Assembly (NCBI RefSeq): GCF_001425355.1
Contig: NZ_LMQN01000019.1
Location: 80,361-144,360, forward strand
Length of the DNA stretch: 64,000 bases
Direction: 5' to 3'
DNA from: Chryseobacterium sp. Leaf405
GTDB taxonomy: Bacteria > Bacteroidota > Bacteroidia > Flavobacteriales > Weeksellaceae
Positions 57,165 through 64,000 of this stretch are shown one piece after another (within the stretch, counting starts at the first letter, position 1; every line of letters begins with the position of its first letter). The notes under the pieces are model-generated. The model did not search any database. It was given only the letters and a program-made list of their open reading frames with translations, and was not told the DNA's origin. The translations under genes were made by a program, and so were the position numbers.

Positions 57165-58280
57165 TTATCTTTCTATGAATACAGTATCTCTTTTAATGAT
57201 TTTTTTCACAATGATAACCTTTTCGGGAACGTCATTGATGGAGTCCTTAAGAATAATTTTCCGTGTATTTTTTCTTGTTTTTATGCTTTTTTCTTCTTCT
57301 ATATTTGGTTTTTGAGAAATCATTTTTGCATTATTATTTGTTTGATCTGAATGGAAATCAGAAGAAATATTTTGTAAGTCTGAATCTGATGTTTCTTTAT
57401 TTTCATGAGTCTGATTTCCTGATATTCTATCTTCATTATTTTCAATTGATTCCGTAGAAATTTTTGAGGGATTTATTGTTGAAAAAGAGTTTTTAGGGTT
57501 TACTAAAAAAACAGATAGTACAATAATGATTAAAAAAGTAATGCCAACAATTGCATTTTTTTTCCAGACTGGATTTGAGGTAGAAAAAGATGGATTACCA
57601 ACCTTAATATCTGATGGGATTTCTAAATTTTTGCTTGGAGTAATGCTGAAATCTGAAAACTTACTTTGGAAAGTCTGTGCCCAAAGTAATCCGCCAAACC
57701 CGAAAATAACAAGAAGCTGTGCTGCTTTCTTTTTGGGTGTGTTTTGGTTGATAATATTGCTTAATAAATAATTCTGAATCGCTTTTTTGGCTCTCAAAAG
57801 ATGAGATTTGGAAGTATTCACCGTTATTCCCAGTAAATTTGAAATTTCGGCGTGTGAATGATTTTCAATAAAATACAAATTGAAAACAGATTTATGATGG
57901 GGAGGAAGGCTGTCTATAGACGACAACAATTCTTCATTCGTAAAATCGTAAATGAAGACATTTTTTTCTTCGAAAGTTTGATGTTCCATTTCTGAAAAAG
58001 TATCTGGAATTTCGGATGATTCTGTAGTAACAAAAATATCTTTGCTATTGCTTCGAATATGCTGTAAGGCATTATTCACAACAATTTTCTTGAGCCATGC
58101 AAAAAGTGCTTTTTCATCATTCAGCTGATGATTTTTCTGTATTGCCGTTATGAAACTGTCCTGAACAATATCCTCTGCTGTATAAATATCCTGTATATAT
58201 CTACGGCAAATCCCCAAGAGTTTTGGGGAGTAATTGCTGTAGACTTTTTGCCAGTCTATTTTATTAGTGTTTTGCATCAT
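57165..58280 (-). CDS. ECF sigma factor fused to a membrane-spanning tail
   Basis: A 371-residue protein. Residues ~10-80 are sigma-70 region 2 (YSPKLLGICRRYIQDIYTAE, DIVQDSFITAIQKN) and ~118-170 region 4 (LPPHHKSVFNLYFIENHSHA, EISNLLGITVNTSKSHLLRA). A short hydrophobic patch follows (186-201), then a firm transmembrane helix at ~242-260 (AIVGITFLIIIVLSVFLV). A 110-residue Ser/Asn/Lys-rich tail ends EKVIIVKKIIKRDTVFIER. ECF factors are normally ~170-190 residues and soluble, so here promoter binding is tied to the membrane, with no separate anti-sigma gene seen. Confidence 0.85.
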   Translation of the reverse strand: MMQNTNKIDWQKVYSNYSPKLLGICRRYIQDIYTAEDIVQDSFITAIQKNHQLNDEKALFAWLKKIVVNNALQHIRSNSKDIFVTTESSEIPDTFSEMEHQTFEEKNVFIYDFTNEELLSSIDSLPPHHKSVFNLYFIENHSHAEISNLLGITVNTSKSHLLRAKKAIQNYLLSNIINQNTPKKKAAQLLVIFGFGGLLWAQTFQSKFSDFSITPSKNLEIPSDIKVGNPSFSTSNPVWKKNAIVGITFLIIIVLSVFLVNPKNSFSTINPSKISTESIENNEDRISGNQTHENKETSDSDLQNISSDFHSDQTNNNAKMISQKPNIEEEKSIKTRKNTRKIILKDSINDVPEKVIIVKKIIKRDTVFIER

Positions 58281-58473
58281 GTTTTAAATTCAAAGACTGG
58301 ATTTAAAGTAAGTCTATTTGTCTTTTCTGTTTTTGATTTTACCATGATCCTGCAATAAAGCAGAAAGAGAGCAAATTTAATGAAAAGGATAAACGAAATA
58401 ATTTTTTTAAGTTTTTGTTGTTTTTATATATATAAGATGAAAAGATTCAAAAAGGTTGCAGTTAATTTGAAAA

Positions 58474-59505
58474 TTAATGCTGTGTCACATAAATTGAATT
58501 AAATGCATTCCCAAATAAGTTAGTAGTATTAGTAATACTTTGGGTTTCTATATTATTAATATATACTTTGCTTGCAAATGAAGAGGTGGGTTGTTGCTTA
58601 ATTATATAAATATTATTATCAAGTACAAACATATCCTGAATTGTAGAATAGTTCGGATCTAAAGGAACAGTTGTCTGAATATTGTTTTTATAGTAATAAT
58701 TATTCAAATAAGGAGATCCTATTACATATAAATCGCTGGAATTTGCTTCACTTACAATTTTACCATAAGCAAGATTAGGGCTGACATTACTATCTACAAG
58801 AACCTCTGTATTAGTAGATAATTGTCTGTAGTAATAATTCTGATTTTTAATATAAAGAAAATTAATACCGTTTGTATTTTCACTGAAATTTGCAACCCAG
58901 CTGATGTCCGGAACTGAATGGAATGTGGAATTTACATAATATCCGGATTGGAAACTTGCACCATCATATATAATTGCAGAAATATAAGGCTGATGATTGA
59001 AAATATTAAGTTTTGAAGTTGTATAAATAATGTCGCCGTAGGTATTAAGAACAGTCTTTACACCGTTTTTCCAAATACAAAAAGCGTATCTTTGATTAGC
59101 TATTGGAGAAGAGGTGTCATAATATCCAATAAAATAATTGTCATTATTATCGATAGCCATATCAAGTATTTGGTACTGTGCAAATGAAGGTATTCCTAAA
59201 TATTGCCCGAGATCTTCTCTTACATTGTTTTTCCAGTGATAATAGCTTCCGTTGAAATTATTACGATTTTTTCCCAAAACGTGAACATCATTATTTTCAA
59301 CAATGATCTTGTTAGCGGTAGTACTGTCGGGAGAAAAAAGATTTGTCTTCACATTATTTTTCCAGTAACAGGCTTTGTAATTTTCCATCCCGGCAACATA
59401 TACGTCATAAGAATTTGTTTTCTTTTCCAGAGCTTCCATGTCATCCGTTTTACAGGAAATCACAAACGTCAATAAAAATAAGAAAGGTAAAATAAGAGTT
59501 TTCAT
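58474..59505 (-). CDS. Repeat-containing lipoprotein, beta-propeller-like
   Basis: A 343-residue lipoprotein with lipobox LLTFVISCKTDD (Cys18). The mature part consists of repeated units with YWKNNVKTNL, HWKNNVREDLG, IWKNGVKTVLN, YKNNIQTTVP and YINNIETQSI, interleaved with VYVAG/DVHVLGKN strands, spaced roughly every 45-60 residues. This is typical of propeller-like surface lipoproteins. No enzyme motif is visible. It lies alone between the sigma operon and the thioesterase gene. Confidence 0.72.
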   Translation of the reverse strand: MKTLILPFLFLLTFVISCKTDDMEALEKKTNSYDVYVAGMENYKACYWKNNVKTNLFSPDSTTANKIIVENNDVHVLGKNRNNFNGSYYHWKNNVREDLGQYLGIPSFAQYQILDMAIDNNDNYFIGYYDTSSPIANQRYAFCIWKNGVKTVLNTYGDIIYTTSKLNIFNHQPYISAIIYDGASFQSGYYVNSTFHSVPDISWVANFSENTNGINFLYIKNQNYYYRQLSTNTEVLVDSNVSPNLAYGKIVSEANSSDLYVIGSPYLNNYYYKNNIQTTVPLDPNYSTIQDMFVLDNNIYIIKQQPTSSFASKVYINNIETQSITNTTNLFGNAFNSIYVTQH

Positions 59506-59564
59506 TGTTATTATTTTCTTATAAGATGTAAAAAAAGAAAAAGGTTGCAGTCATAAAATAAAAA

Positions 59565-59587
59565 AAAGCTCAATTTTTTTGAGCTTT
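59565..59587 (-). terminator. Terminator after the PaaI thioesterase
   Basis: AAAGCTCAA and TTGAGCTTT form a perfect 9-bp stem with a 5-nt T loop. The minus-strand transcript then runs into U (A-run at 59557-59567). It lies 25 bp after the thioesterase stop. Confidence 0.75.
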
Positions 59588-59611
59588 GTATTTTTGGTGA
59601 AAATTAAAATC

Positions 59612-60046
59612 TTATCGATTAATAATATTATTGGTCATTGTGGTATGATTGATCAACTGACCTTTTTCATCACGGATCTCAATTTCAGAAACATGCATTG
59701 TTTTTCCTTTTCTGATAAATCTTGCAACTGCGGTTACGATACCGTCTTTTTTGCTTCGTAAATGATTAGAGTTAATGTTAGTTCCTACACCAAAATACTT
59801 TTCGCCATCAATAAAAATATTGGACAGGCTAGAACCCATTGTTTCTGCTAAGACACAGCTTGCACCGCCGTGCATAATTCCGAAAGGCTGGTGGATTTTT
59901 GGTGAAACAGACATTGTTGCGGTTAAGGTTTCATTTTCGAGATCGATGTCTGTGAATTTTATATCAAGAGTTTTCGCAAATGTTTCTTCACCCCAATTGT
60001 TGATGAATTCTAATATCTGTTCTTTGGTTTTATCTTTTGTATACAT
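59612..60046 (-). CDS. PaaI/hotdog-fold thioesterase
   Basis: A 144-residue hotdog thioesterase hydrolysing acyl-CoA thioesters. The active-site stretch is QPFGIMHGGASCVLAETMGS, with the HGG and the following Glu as expected. Later, VGTNINSNHLRSKKDGIV completes the family pattern. Small hotdog enzymes of this form act as 1,4-dihydroxy-2-naphthoyl-CoA thioesterase (MenI) in menaquinone synthesis, and the MenF-like gene nearby on the same strand makes that plausible. General phenylacetyl-CoA housekeeping is the alternative. Confidence 0.85.
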   Translation of the reverse strand: MYTKDKTKEQILEFINNWGEETFAKTLDIKFTDIDLENETLTATMSVSPKIHQPFGIMHGGASCVLAETMGSSLSNIFIDGEKYFGVGTNINSNHLRSKKDGIVTAVARFIRKGKTMHVSEIEIRDEKGQLINHTTMTNNIINR

Positions 60047-60093
60047 AATTATATAAGTGATGAGGGATAGGTAATAAGTAATCTGAGTTATTT

Positions 60094-60690
60094 TTAATTT
60101 TTAACTTCTGAATCTGTTCCCATAATATTCGGGTTCCAGTTGGCAGGAATTTTAGGAGTAATATCATTTTTAATATAATAATCCTGAATTTCTTCCATGA
60201 TTTCTGAAAAAGGAACTGAAGCAATTCTTTCGTAAGGAATAGTATATCCTAAATAAACGATATTTCTTTTGAAGTCTCCTGCTGCCAAAACGATAGGAAC
60301 TTTTGCCGCCAACGCCATGTGATAGAATCCTTTTCTCCATTTCGGAACCCAGGCTCTTGTACCTTCCGGGGTGATTACCAAACTGAAATCGTCTTTTTCA
60401 AATTGTTTTGCCACAAAATTTACAAGATCATTTTTCTGACTTCTATCAATTCCTATTCCGCCCAAACCTCTCACGACGCTTCCGTACCAGGCTTTAGTAT
60501 GAGCATCTTTAATGATGATTTTTAACGGTTTTTGTAATGACCAATAGGCAAGATTTCCCAGAATATATTCCATATTGTGAGTATGGGGTGCCACAACCAG
60601 AATACATCTGTTCAGGGTGTTTACATCGCCTTGTAAGACGACCTTCCAACCCAGTAATTTCAATAATAATTTGCCAATCAGTTTTCTCAT
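60094..60690 (-). CDS. PlsC-like lysophospholipid acyltransferase
   Basis: A 198-residue acyltransferase with the substrate motif FSLVITPEGTRAWVPKWRKG and a GGIGIDRSQKNDLV motif. The catalytic block reads VVAPHTHNMEYILG, giving H-x4-E instead of the usual H-x4-D. The Asp-to-Glu change at the charge-relay position is conservative. The protein lacks a long N-terminal membrane anchor. It likely adds a fatty acid to a glycerol or lipid acceptor; the specific reaction is unknown. 47 bp separate it from the thioesterase gene. Confidence 0.82.
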   Translation of the reverse strand: MRKLIGKLLLKLLGWKVVLQGDVNTLNRCILVVAPHTHNMEYILGNLAYWSLQKPLKIIIKDAHTKAWYGSVVRGLGGIGIDRSQKNDLVNFVAKQFEKDDFSLVITPEGTRAWVPKWRKGFYHMALAAKVPIVLAAGDFKRNIVYLGYTIPYERIASVPFSEIMEEIQDYYIKNDITPKIPANWNPNIMGTDSEVKN

Positions 60691-60713
60691 AAAATTTGAA
60701 TTAAAAACAAAAA

Positions 60714-60736
60714 AGTATAACCAAAGTGGTTATACT
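60714..60736 (-). terminator. Terminator of the 20-residue peptide unit
   Basis: AGTATAACC and GGTTATACT form a perfect 9-bp stem around AAAGT. On the minus strand it is followed by a U-rich run (A-rich sequence 60703-60713). It lies 28 bp after the peptide stop codon and 23 bp before the acyltransferase ATG. Confidence 0.8.
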
Positions 60737-60764
60737 CTACAAATATATTGAAATATTATCGCTC

Positions 60765-60827
60765 TTAAAATAAACTGCTGATTAAATCAACAATCTTCAT
60801 TACAATTTCTAATGCTAACTGTACCAT
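60765..60827 (-). CDS. Possible 20-residue amphipathic peptide
   Basis: A minus-strand ORF, ATG at 60827 to TAA at 60765, encodes MVQLALEIVMKIVDLISSLF. It forms an amphipathic helix on a heptad-like plot, with hydrophobic L, V and I on one face and E, K and D spaced on the other. This looks like a small membrane-active peptide (phenol-soluble-modulin or type I toxin style). The unit has its own TAnnTTTG promoter (60874-60902) and a strong terminator (60714-60736). A structured small RNA without translation is the alternative. Confidence 0.5.
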   Translation of the reverse strand: MVQLALEIVMKIVDLISSLF

Positions 60828-60873
60828 AATTGTTTATTATTTATTGAGTGTTTGGTTATAATTTTTAGTTACA

Positions 60874-60902
60874 CAAATATAAAGTTTTTTATTGATATGC
60901 AA
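60874..60902 (-). promoter_or_regulatory. Promoter of the 20-residue peptide unit
   Basis: The minus strand has TTG, 18 bp, then TATATTTG (perfect TAnnTTTG). Transcription would start near 60866, leaving a ~40-nt leader before the ATG at 60827. Confidence 0.65.
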
Positions 60903-61003
60903 GCTAAATATTTACGTTTTTTTTGATTCTCTGAGAGAAGAAGAGTGTGAATTTCAAACGGTTGGGTTATCCATTCACACCTTCAGCCACTCTCTGAAGT
61001 TAA

Positions 61004-62728
61004 TTATTTAGTTTGTATAGAAATTGAGTTTTTATCTTCATCAACTTTAATGTCCAGTTTGCCGCCTTTCATTTTTTTGATGTTGTTTTTCATCGAATCA
61101 ATTACTTTGTCTGCCTGATTGCTCGGTACTTTTTTACCGTTTACAATAATGCTGTCGCTGTCTTCATCGTCTGAATTATATTCAATGGTAGAACCGTTTA
61201 CCGTGATTTTGTTTTTCTCAATTTTAATGTTTCCGTACTCATCTCTTTCCTGATCATTATCATCGACACCGTCTGCATTAAGATCTCCGTTAAAACTAAT
61301 CTGATCTTGTTTCGCAGGAATTACAACTGTTTTAGTTGGAACTACCAATTCATAATTAACATTATAATTTCTGAAACGCTGATCGTAAGGATATTTTACG
61401 AAATTCGGAAGAATAATTCTGTTGTTTACAATTTCTACCGGAACATTCATATTCAATGGAAGATTATATCCTTTTGCTTCTTTTTTAATGATTAGATAAG
61501 GCGTTTTAACATTGGCTTTTCTCGTTACTTCTACATAAGGTCTGTCTTCTTTGTATACAGAAACTTTATCTGAGTAAAGATCATTGTCGTATGCTGTATA
61601 GTTTTGAGGAATGCTCACCTGTTTCATATCAACATAAATGCTGTCTGACTGTGTGTTGATCGCAACTTCTTCCGTATCTTCTTTGTGACCTTTCAGGAAC
61701 GCTTCTCTTTTAGCCATACTCACTCCAAAATAAGAACCCAATCCAATTAAAATCAAGAATAAAGCTCCGATTACCCAACCAATATTTCTCAATTTAGTTT
61801 TTGGAGAGAAAATTTTAATACTCAGCAAACTGAAGATAATAGCCGGAATTAATGATCCTATAATCATGATTGCCGTTAAGATTTTATCTAAACCATTATC
61901 ATCAAAGTAAAATTTAATTTCATTAGCTCCTGCAAAATCAGAATCCATTCCGAAAAGTCCGAACAATACGAATATTCCTACAATACTTCCAACTGCCATC
62001 ATAACGAAAATTCCGCCGATGATATACTTAAAAACATTCCACACTCCGCTTCCTGCGTTGTTGATGTAAGGTTTGTTCTCAGTGTAAATTTCTCCGACTC
62101 TCTGAGTAGATTCGTTGGCAAACTGTACCAATTTATTAGACTCACTTTTAAGATTGTCGAAGTTCATAGGCTTTCCCTTCATTTTCAGGAAATCTGCTGC
62201 TGTTTCTGCTTTTGGTAAAACAATCCATAAGATAGCATACAGCAAGATAATTACCCATGCACTTCCTGCTGCAGGAATCATTATCAAGAAAAGAATTACC
62301 CAGATGGCTCTCATTGCTGTAATATCCATTCCTATGTAATGGGCTAAACCTGCGCAAACACCTGCAACTTTTTGTCTTTCAGGATCACGGAACAATTGTT
62401 TCTTGTCTGTATAATCAGTTCCTGAAAAAGTAGACTTTTTAGTGTTTTTTTCAGAATAATACGCTTCTTCCTGTTCTTCGATTTTTTCCGGAGATCCGAT
62501 CTGTGCGATCACTTTTTCTACATCAGTATCGTTGATCACTTCACGTTTTGCCATGGTATCTCTGAAGATTTCTACCATTCTGATTTCTATGTCGTGCATT
62601 ACCTCATCAGCTTCCGAAGCATCCAATGAGCTTCTCAGTGCATTCAGATAATCGCTGAGCTTTATATATGCGTGTTCTTCTATTGTAAAAGAAAAACCTG
62701 CGAGTCCTATTGAGAGTGTCTTGTTCAT
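61004..62728 (-). CDS. PspC-domain envelope stress protein
   Basis: A 574-residue membrane protein. I start at the ATG at 62728, 11 bp after the padR stop, because the conserved opening MNKTLSIGLAGFSFTIEE follows. The longer frame to 62875 runs back through padR. Residues ~30-90 form a DUF1700-like helical segment (RMVEIFRDTMAKREVINDTD). The PspC domain comes next (~108-170, LFRDPERQKVAGVCAGLAHY), then five more helices, then a beta-rich periplasmic part with acidic Asn/Asp repeats (DLNADGVDDNDQERDEYGN). Its partner is PadR, so it is likely stress regulated. Confidence 0.88.
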   Translation of the reverse strand: MNKTLSIGLAGFSFTIEEHAYIKLSDYLNALRSSLDASEADEVMHDIEIRMVEIFRDTMAKREVINDTDVEKVIAQIGSPEKIEEQEEAYYSEKNTKKSTFSGTDYTDKKQLFRDPERQKVAGVCAGLAHYIGMDITAMRAIWVILFLIMIPAAGSAWVIILLYAILWIVLPKAETAADFLKMKGKPMNFDNLKSESNKLVQFANESTQRVGEIYTENKPYINNAGSGVWNVFKYIIGGIFVMMAVGSIVGIFVLFGLFGMDSDFAGANEIKFYFDDNGLDKILTAIMIIGSLIPAIIFSLLSIKIFSPKTKLRNIGWVIGALFLILIGLGSYFGVSMAKREAFLKGHKEDTEEVAINTQSDSIYVDMKQVSIPQNYTAYDNDLYSDKVSVYKEDRPYVEVTRKANVKTPYLIIKKEAKGYNLPLNMNVPVEIVNNRIILPNFVKYPYDQRFRNYNVNYELVVPTKTVVIPAKQDQISFNGDLNADGVDDNDQERDEYGNIKIEKNKITVNGSTIEYNSDDEDSDSIIVNGKKVPSNQADKVIDSMKNNIKKMKGGKLDIKVDEDKNSISIQTK

Positions 62729-62739
62729 AGCTTTGTTTT

Positions 62740-63069
62740 TTAATTTTTTTGAGTAATTTGGTTGACTGAATCTGTCAGTTCTTTCCAGGTATTTTGCAGT
62801 TCGGATAAAAAAGTTTTGCCTTTTTCTGTGATCTGGTAATATTTTCTGGGAGGTCCTCCGGTAGATTCTTCCCATCTGTAAGAAAGGAATTCCCCGTTTT
62901 TTAATCTTGTTAAAAGAGGGTAGAGTGTTCCTTCTACTACATCCAGTTTCCCTTTTTTCAGTTCATCTATTAAATCGGAAACATACATTTCACGATGGTT
63001 GATGAGACTTAAAATACAGAATTCCAGAATTCCTTTTCGCATTTGCGCTTTGGTATTTTCGGTATTCAT
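62740..63069 (-). CDS. PadR-family transcriptional regulator
   Basis: A 109-residue winged-helix regulator (RKGILEFCILSLINHREMYV, LKKGKLDVVEGTLYPLLTRL, LSYRWEESTGGPPRKYYQIT) with the characteristic PRKYYxIT motif and a short helical tail. It starts the unit padR-pspC. Its own promoter carries a palindrome overlapping the -7 box, the usual PadR autorepression layout. The effector is not known. Confidence 0.93.
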   Translation of the reverse strand: MNTENTKAQMRKGILEFCILSLINHREMYVSDLIDELKKGKLDVVEGTLYPLLTRLKNGEFLSYRWEESTGGPPRKYYQITEKGKTFLSELQNTWKELTDSVNQITQKN

Positions 63070-63142
63070 CTTTAATAAGTTTTGTTAATTAGTTATATAA
63101 TTCTCGAATTTCGGAACCTAGCTAGATGTACCTATTTCGATT

Positions 63143-63163
63143 TTACATTACAAAGATATGTAA
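63143..63163. promoter_or_regulatory. Candidate PadR operator
   Basis: TTACAT (63143-63148), a 9-nt spacer and ATGTAA (63158-63163) form a perfect inverted repeat that overlaps the padR -7 box. PadR operators commonly have ATGT and ACAT half-sites. Confidence 0.6.
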
Positions 63164-63182
63164 TTAAAATGGTAATATGCAA
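63151..63182 (-). promoter_or_regulatory. Promoter of padR-pspC
   Basis: The minus strand reads TTGC, 20 bp, TATCTTTG. This equals the tRNA-Phe promoters in -33 box and spacing and fits TAnnTTTG, 81 bp before the padR ATG. Confidence 0.78.
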
Positions 63183-63402
63183 TACAAAGTAGTGAAATTA
63201 TTTTATTTGTATGTTTAAAGTATTGATTATCAATTAAATAAATTTTATTTAAAATGTAAAACCATTTTTATTTTAATTAAAAACAGGATAAAAATTTTAA
63301 AATTTCTTACTTTTATATCGGATTTGGTAGGGTAATTTTCATGAAATTTCTTATGATTCATGAAATATTCGATGCTACATCTGTTAAATATTAAGAATAG
63401 CA

Positions 63403-63993
63403 ATGAAGATACAGAACGAGATTAATTTTATTTTGGCAGTTGATGCCTTAAAAAATGTACAAAGAAGAAACTATAATGCAGATGATTCCAGACGAGAAAA
63501 CACAGCGGAACATTCGTGGCAGATTATTATTTTAGCCCAGATTCTTTTCCCATATGCTAAAAACAGAGCAGATATTGATTTGTTAAGAGTGATCAGAATG
63601 CTTTCGATTCATGATTTAGTTGAAATTGAAGCCGGTGATACTTTTTTATTTGATGAAGCGGCAATGGTTGGAAAATTTGAAAGAGAAAAAATTTCTGCAC
63701 AAAAAATATTCGGAATTTTAGATGAACCTTTACGCTCCGAGTTCTTTAATCTTTGGCTTGAATTTGAAGAAGAAGAGACTCCTGACGCAATTTTTGCCTG
63801 TGCTATCGACCGAATTATGCCTTTTATTCTCAATTCCCATACCTCAGGAAAAAGTTGGACGGAAGCCGGCGTTACAGAAAAACAAATCAGAAATATGCTT
63901 GAGAATGCTATTGTAAGAGCTTCGGATGAAATGGGAGAGGCTTTTCAAATGTTGTTGATTAAGAATCTCGAAACTGAAAAGGTTTTGAAATAA
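63403..63993 (+). CDS. HD-domain hydrolase (YfbR/HDDC2-like)
   Basis: A 196-residue metal-dependent phosphohydrolase. The HD pattern is complete: first His in NTAEHSWQIIIL, then HD in MLSIHDLVEIEAGD, a later Asp in the IFACAIDRIMPFIL stretch, and RR at the front (QRRNYNADDSRREN). Relatives such as YfbR remove phosphate from deoxynucleoside monophosphates. This one could balance dNTP pools, but the substrate is not proven. Confidence 0.85.
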   Translation: MKIQNEINFILAVDALKNVQRRNYNADDSRRENTAEHSWQIIILAQILFPYAKNRADIDLLRVIRMLSIHDLVEIEAGDTFLFDEAAMVGKFEREKISAQKIFGILDEPLRSEFFNLWLEFEEEETPDAIFACAIDRIMPFILNSHTSGKSWTEAGVTEKQIRNMLENAIVRASDEMGEAFQMLLIKNLETEKVLK

Positions 63994-64000
63994 TTTTTGA

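Larger units (their letters stand above)
63070..63402. other. Intergenic region between padR and the HD-domain gene
   Basis: A 333-bp gap holding the padR promoter and operator (63143-63182) and a CTAGCTAG palindrome at 63119-63127. The right half, before the HD gene, is AT-rich and shows no promoter box I can support. No RNA gene or repeat seen. Confidence 0.55.

Overview
This 64 kb window is chromosomal DNA from a low-GC member of the Flavobacteriia, most likely Chryseobacterium or a close relative (Weeksellaceae). The evidence is the gene content: a type IX secretion sorting tail, a Bat (aerotolerance) operon, HMG-CoA synthase of the mevalonate pathway, a GLPGLI-family protein, an OlsF-like bifunctional acyltransferase, a YpdA-type reductase, and DUF1343/NamZ, DUF3575, DUF4834 and DUF6263 families. 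Many genes and both tRNAs carry the Bacteroidota promoter -7 box TAnnTTTG, in several cases with a TTG/TTTG -33 box about 20 bp upstream. No phage, transposase, rRNA, CRISPR array or plasmid function was seen.

Layout. 1-4030 (minus): a tripartite efflux operon (TolC-like, MacA-like adaptor, MacB-like ATPase, MacB-like permease cut by the window edge). 4238-11821 (plus): thymidylate synthase, a serine hydrolase, a small unknown protein, an M1 aminopeptidase, a T9SS-sorted protein and HMG-CoA synthase. 11878-15770: a lipoprotein, then an AraC regulator divergent from aldehyde dehydrogenase with its usual DUF779 partner. 15772-20521: membrane proteins, a dicarboxylate symporter, the cbpA-cbpM chaperone pair and a cystathionine-beta-synthase-like enzyme. 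20893-25458: a LolC/E-like permease head to head with NamZ, then small envelope genes. 25607-25868: two identical tRNA-Phe genes, each with its own promoter and terminator. 25966-36907: OlsF-like lipid enzyme, aspartokinase, fbp-menC, glnS, an MFS transporter and a YpdA-like reductase. 36892-43785 (minus): glycosyltransferase, YfhO, small envelope proteins, rlmB and a DinB protein. 44037-52817 (plus): the moxR-bat operon, then marC and a small membrane gene. 52879-55223: a compact accessory cassette. 55293-60690 (minus): a MenF-like enzyme, an outer-membrane protein with a membrane-tailed ECF sigma factor, a lipoprotein, a thioesterase and an acyltransferase. 60765-63069 (minus): a possible 20-residue peptide gene and the padR-pspC stress pair. 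A HD-domain hydrolase closes the window.

The regions most likely to hold undescribed biology are small. (1) The cassette at 52843-55273 has two paralogous exported proteins ending in the same six-cysteine tail, with a GLPGLI protein between them. A divergent XRE regulator faces them across a near-perfect palindrome, and the whole block is bracketed by two almost identical 33-bp terminators. (2) An unlisted 50-residue double-glycine leader peptide gene lies at 31404-31556, with a decayed look-alike 180 bp upstream. (3) A 20-residue amphipathic peptide ORF at 60765-60827 has its own promoter and terminator. (4) An ECF sigma factor has a membrane segment and a long tail whose end resembles the N-terminus of the adjacent outer-membrane protein. 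(5) Several families of palindromic intergenic repeats are present, two of them in more than one copy in the window.

All family assignments come from reading the translated sequence. No database search was run.
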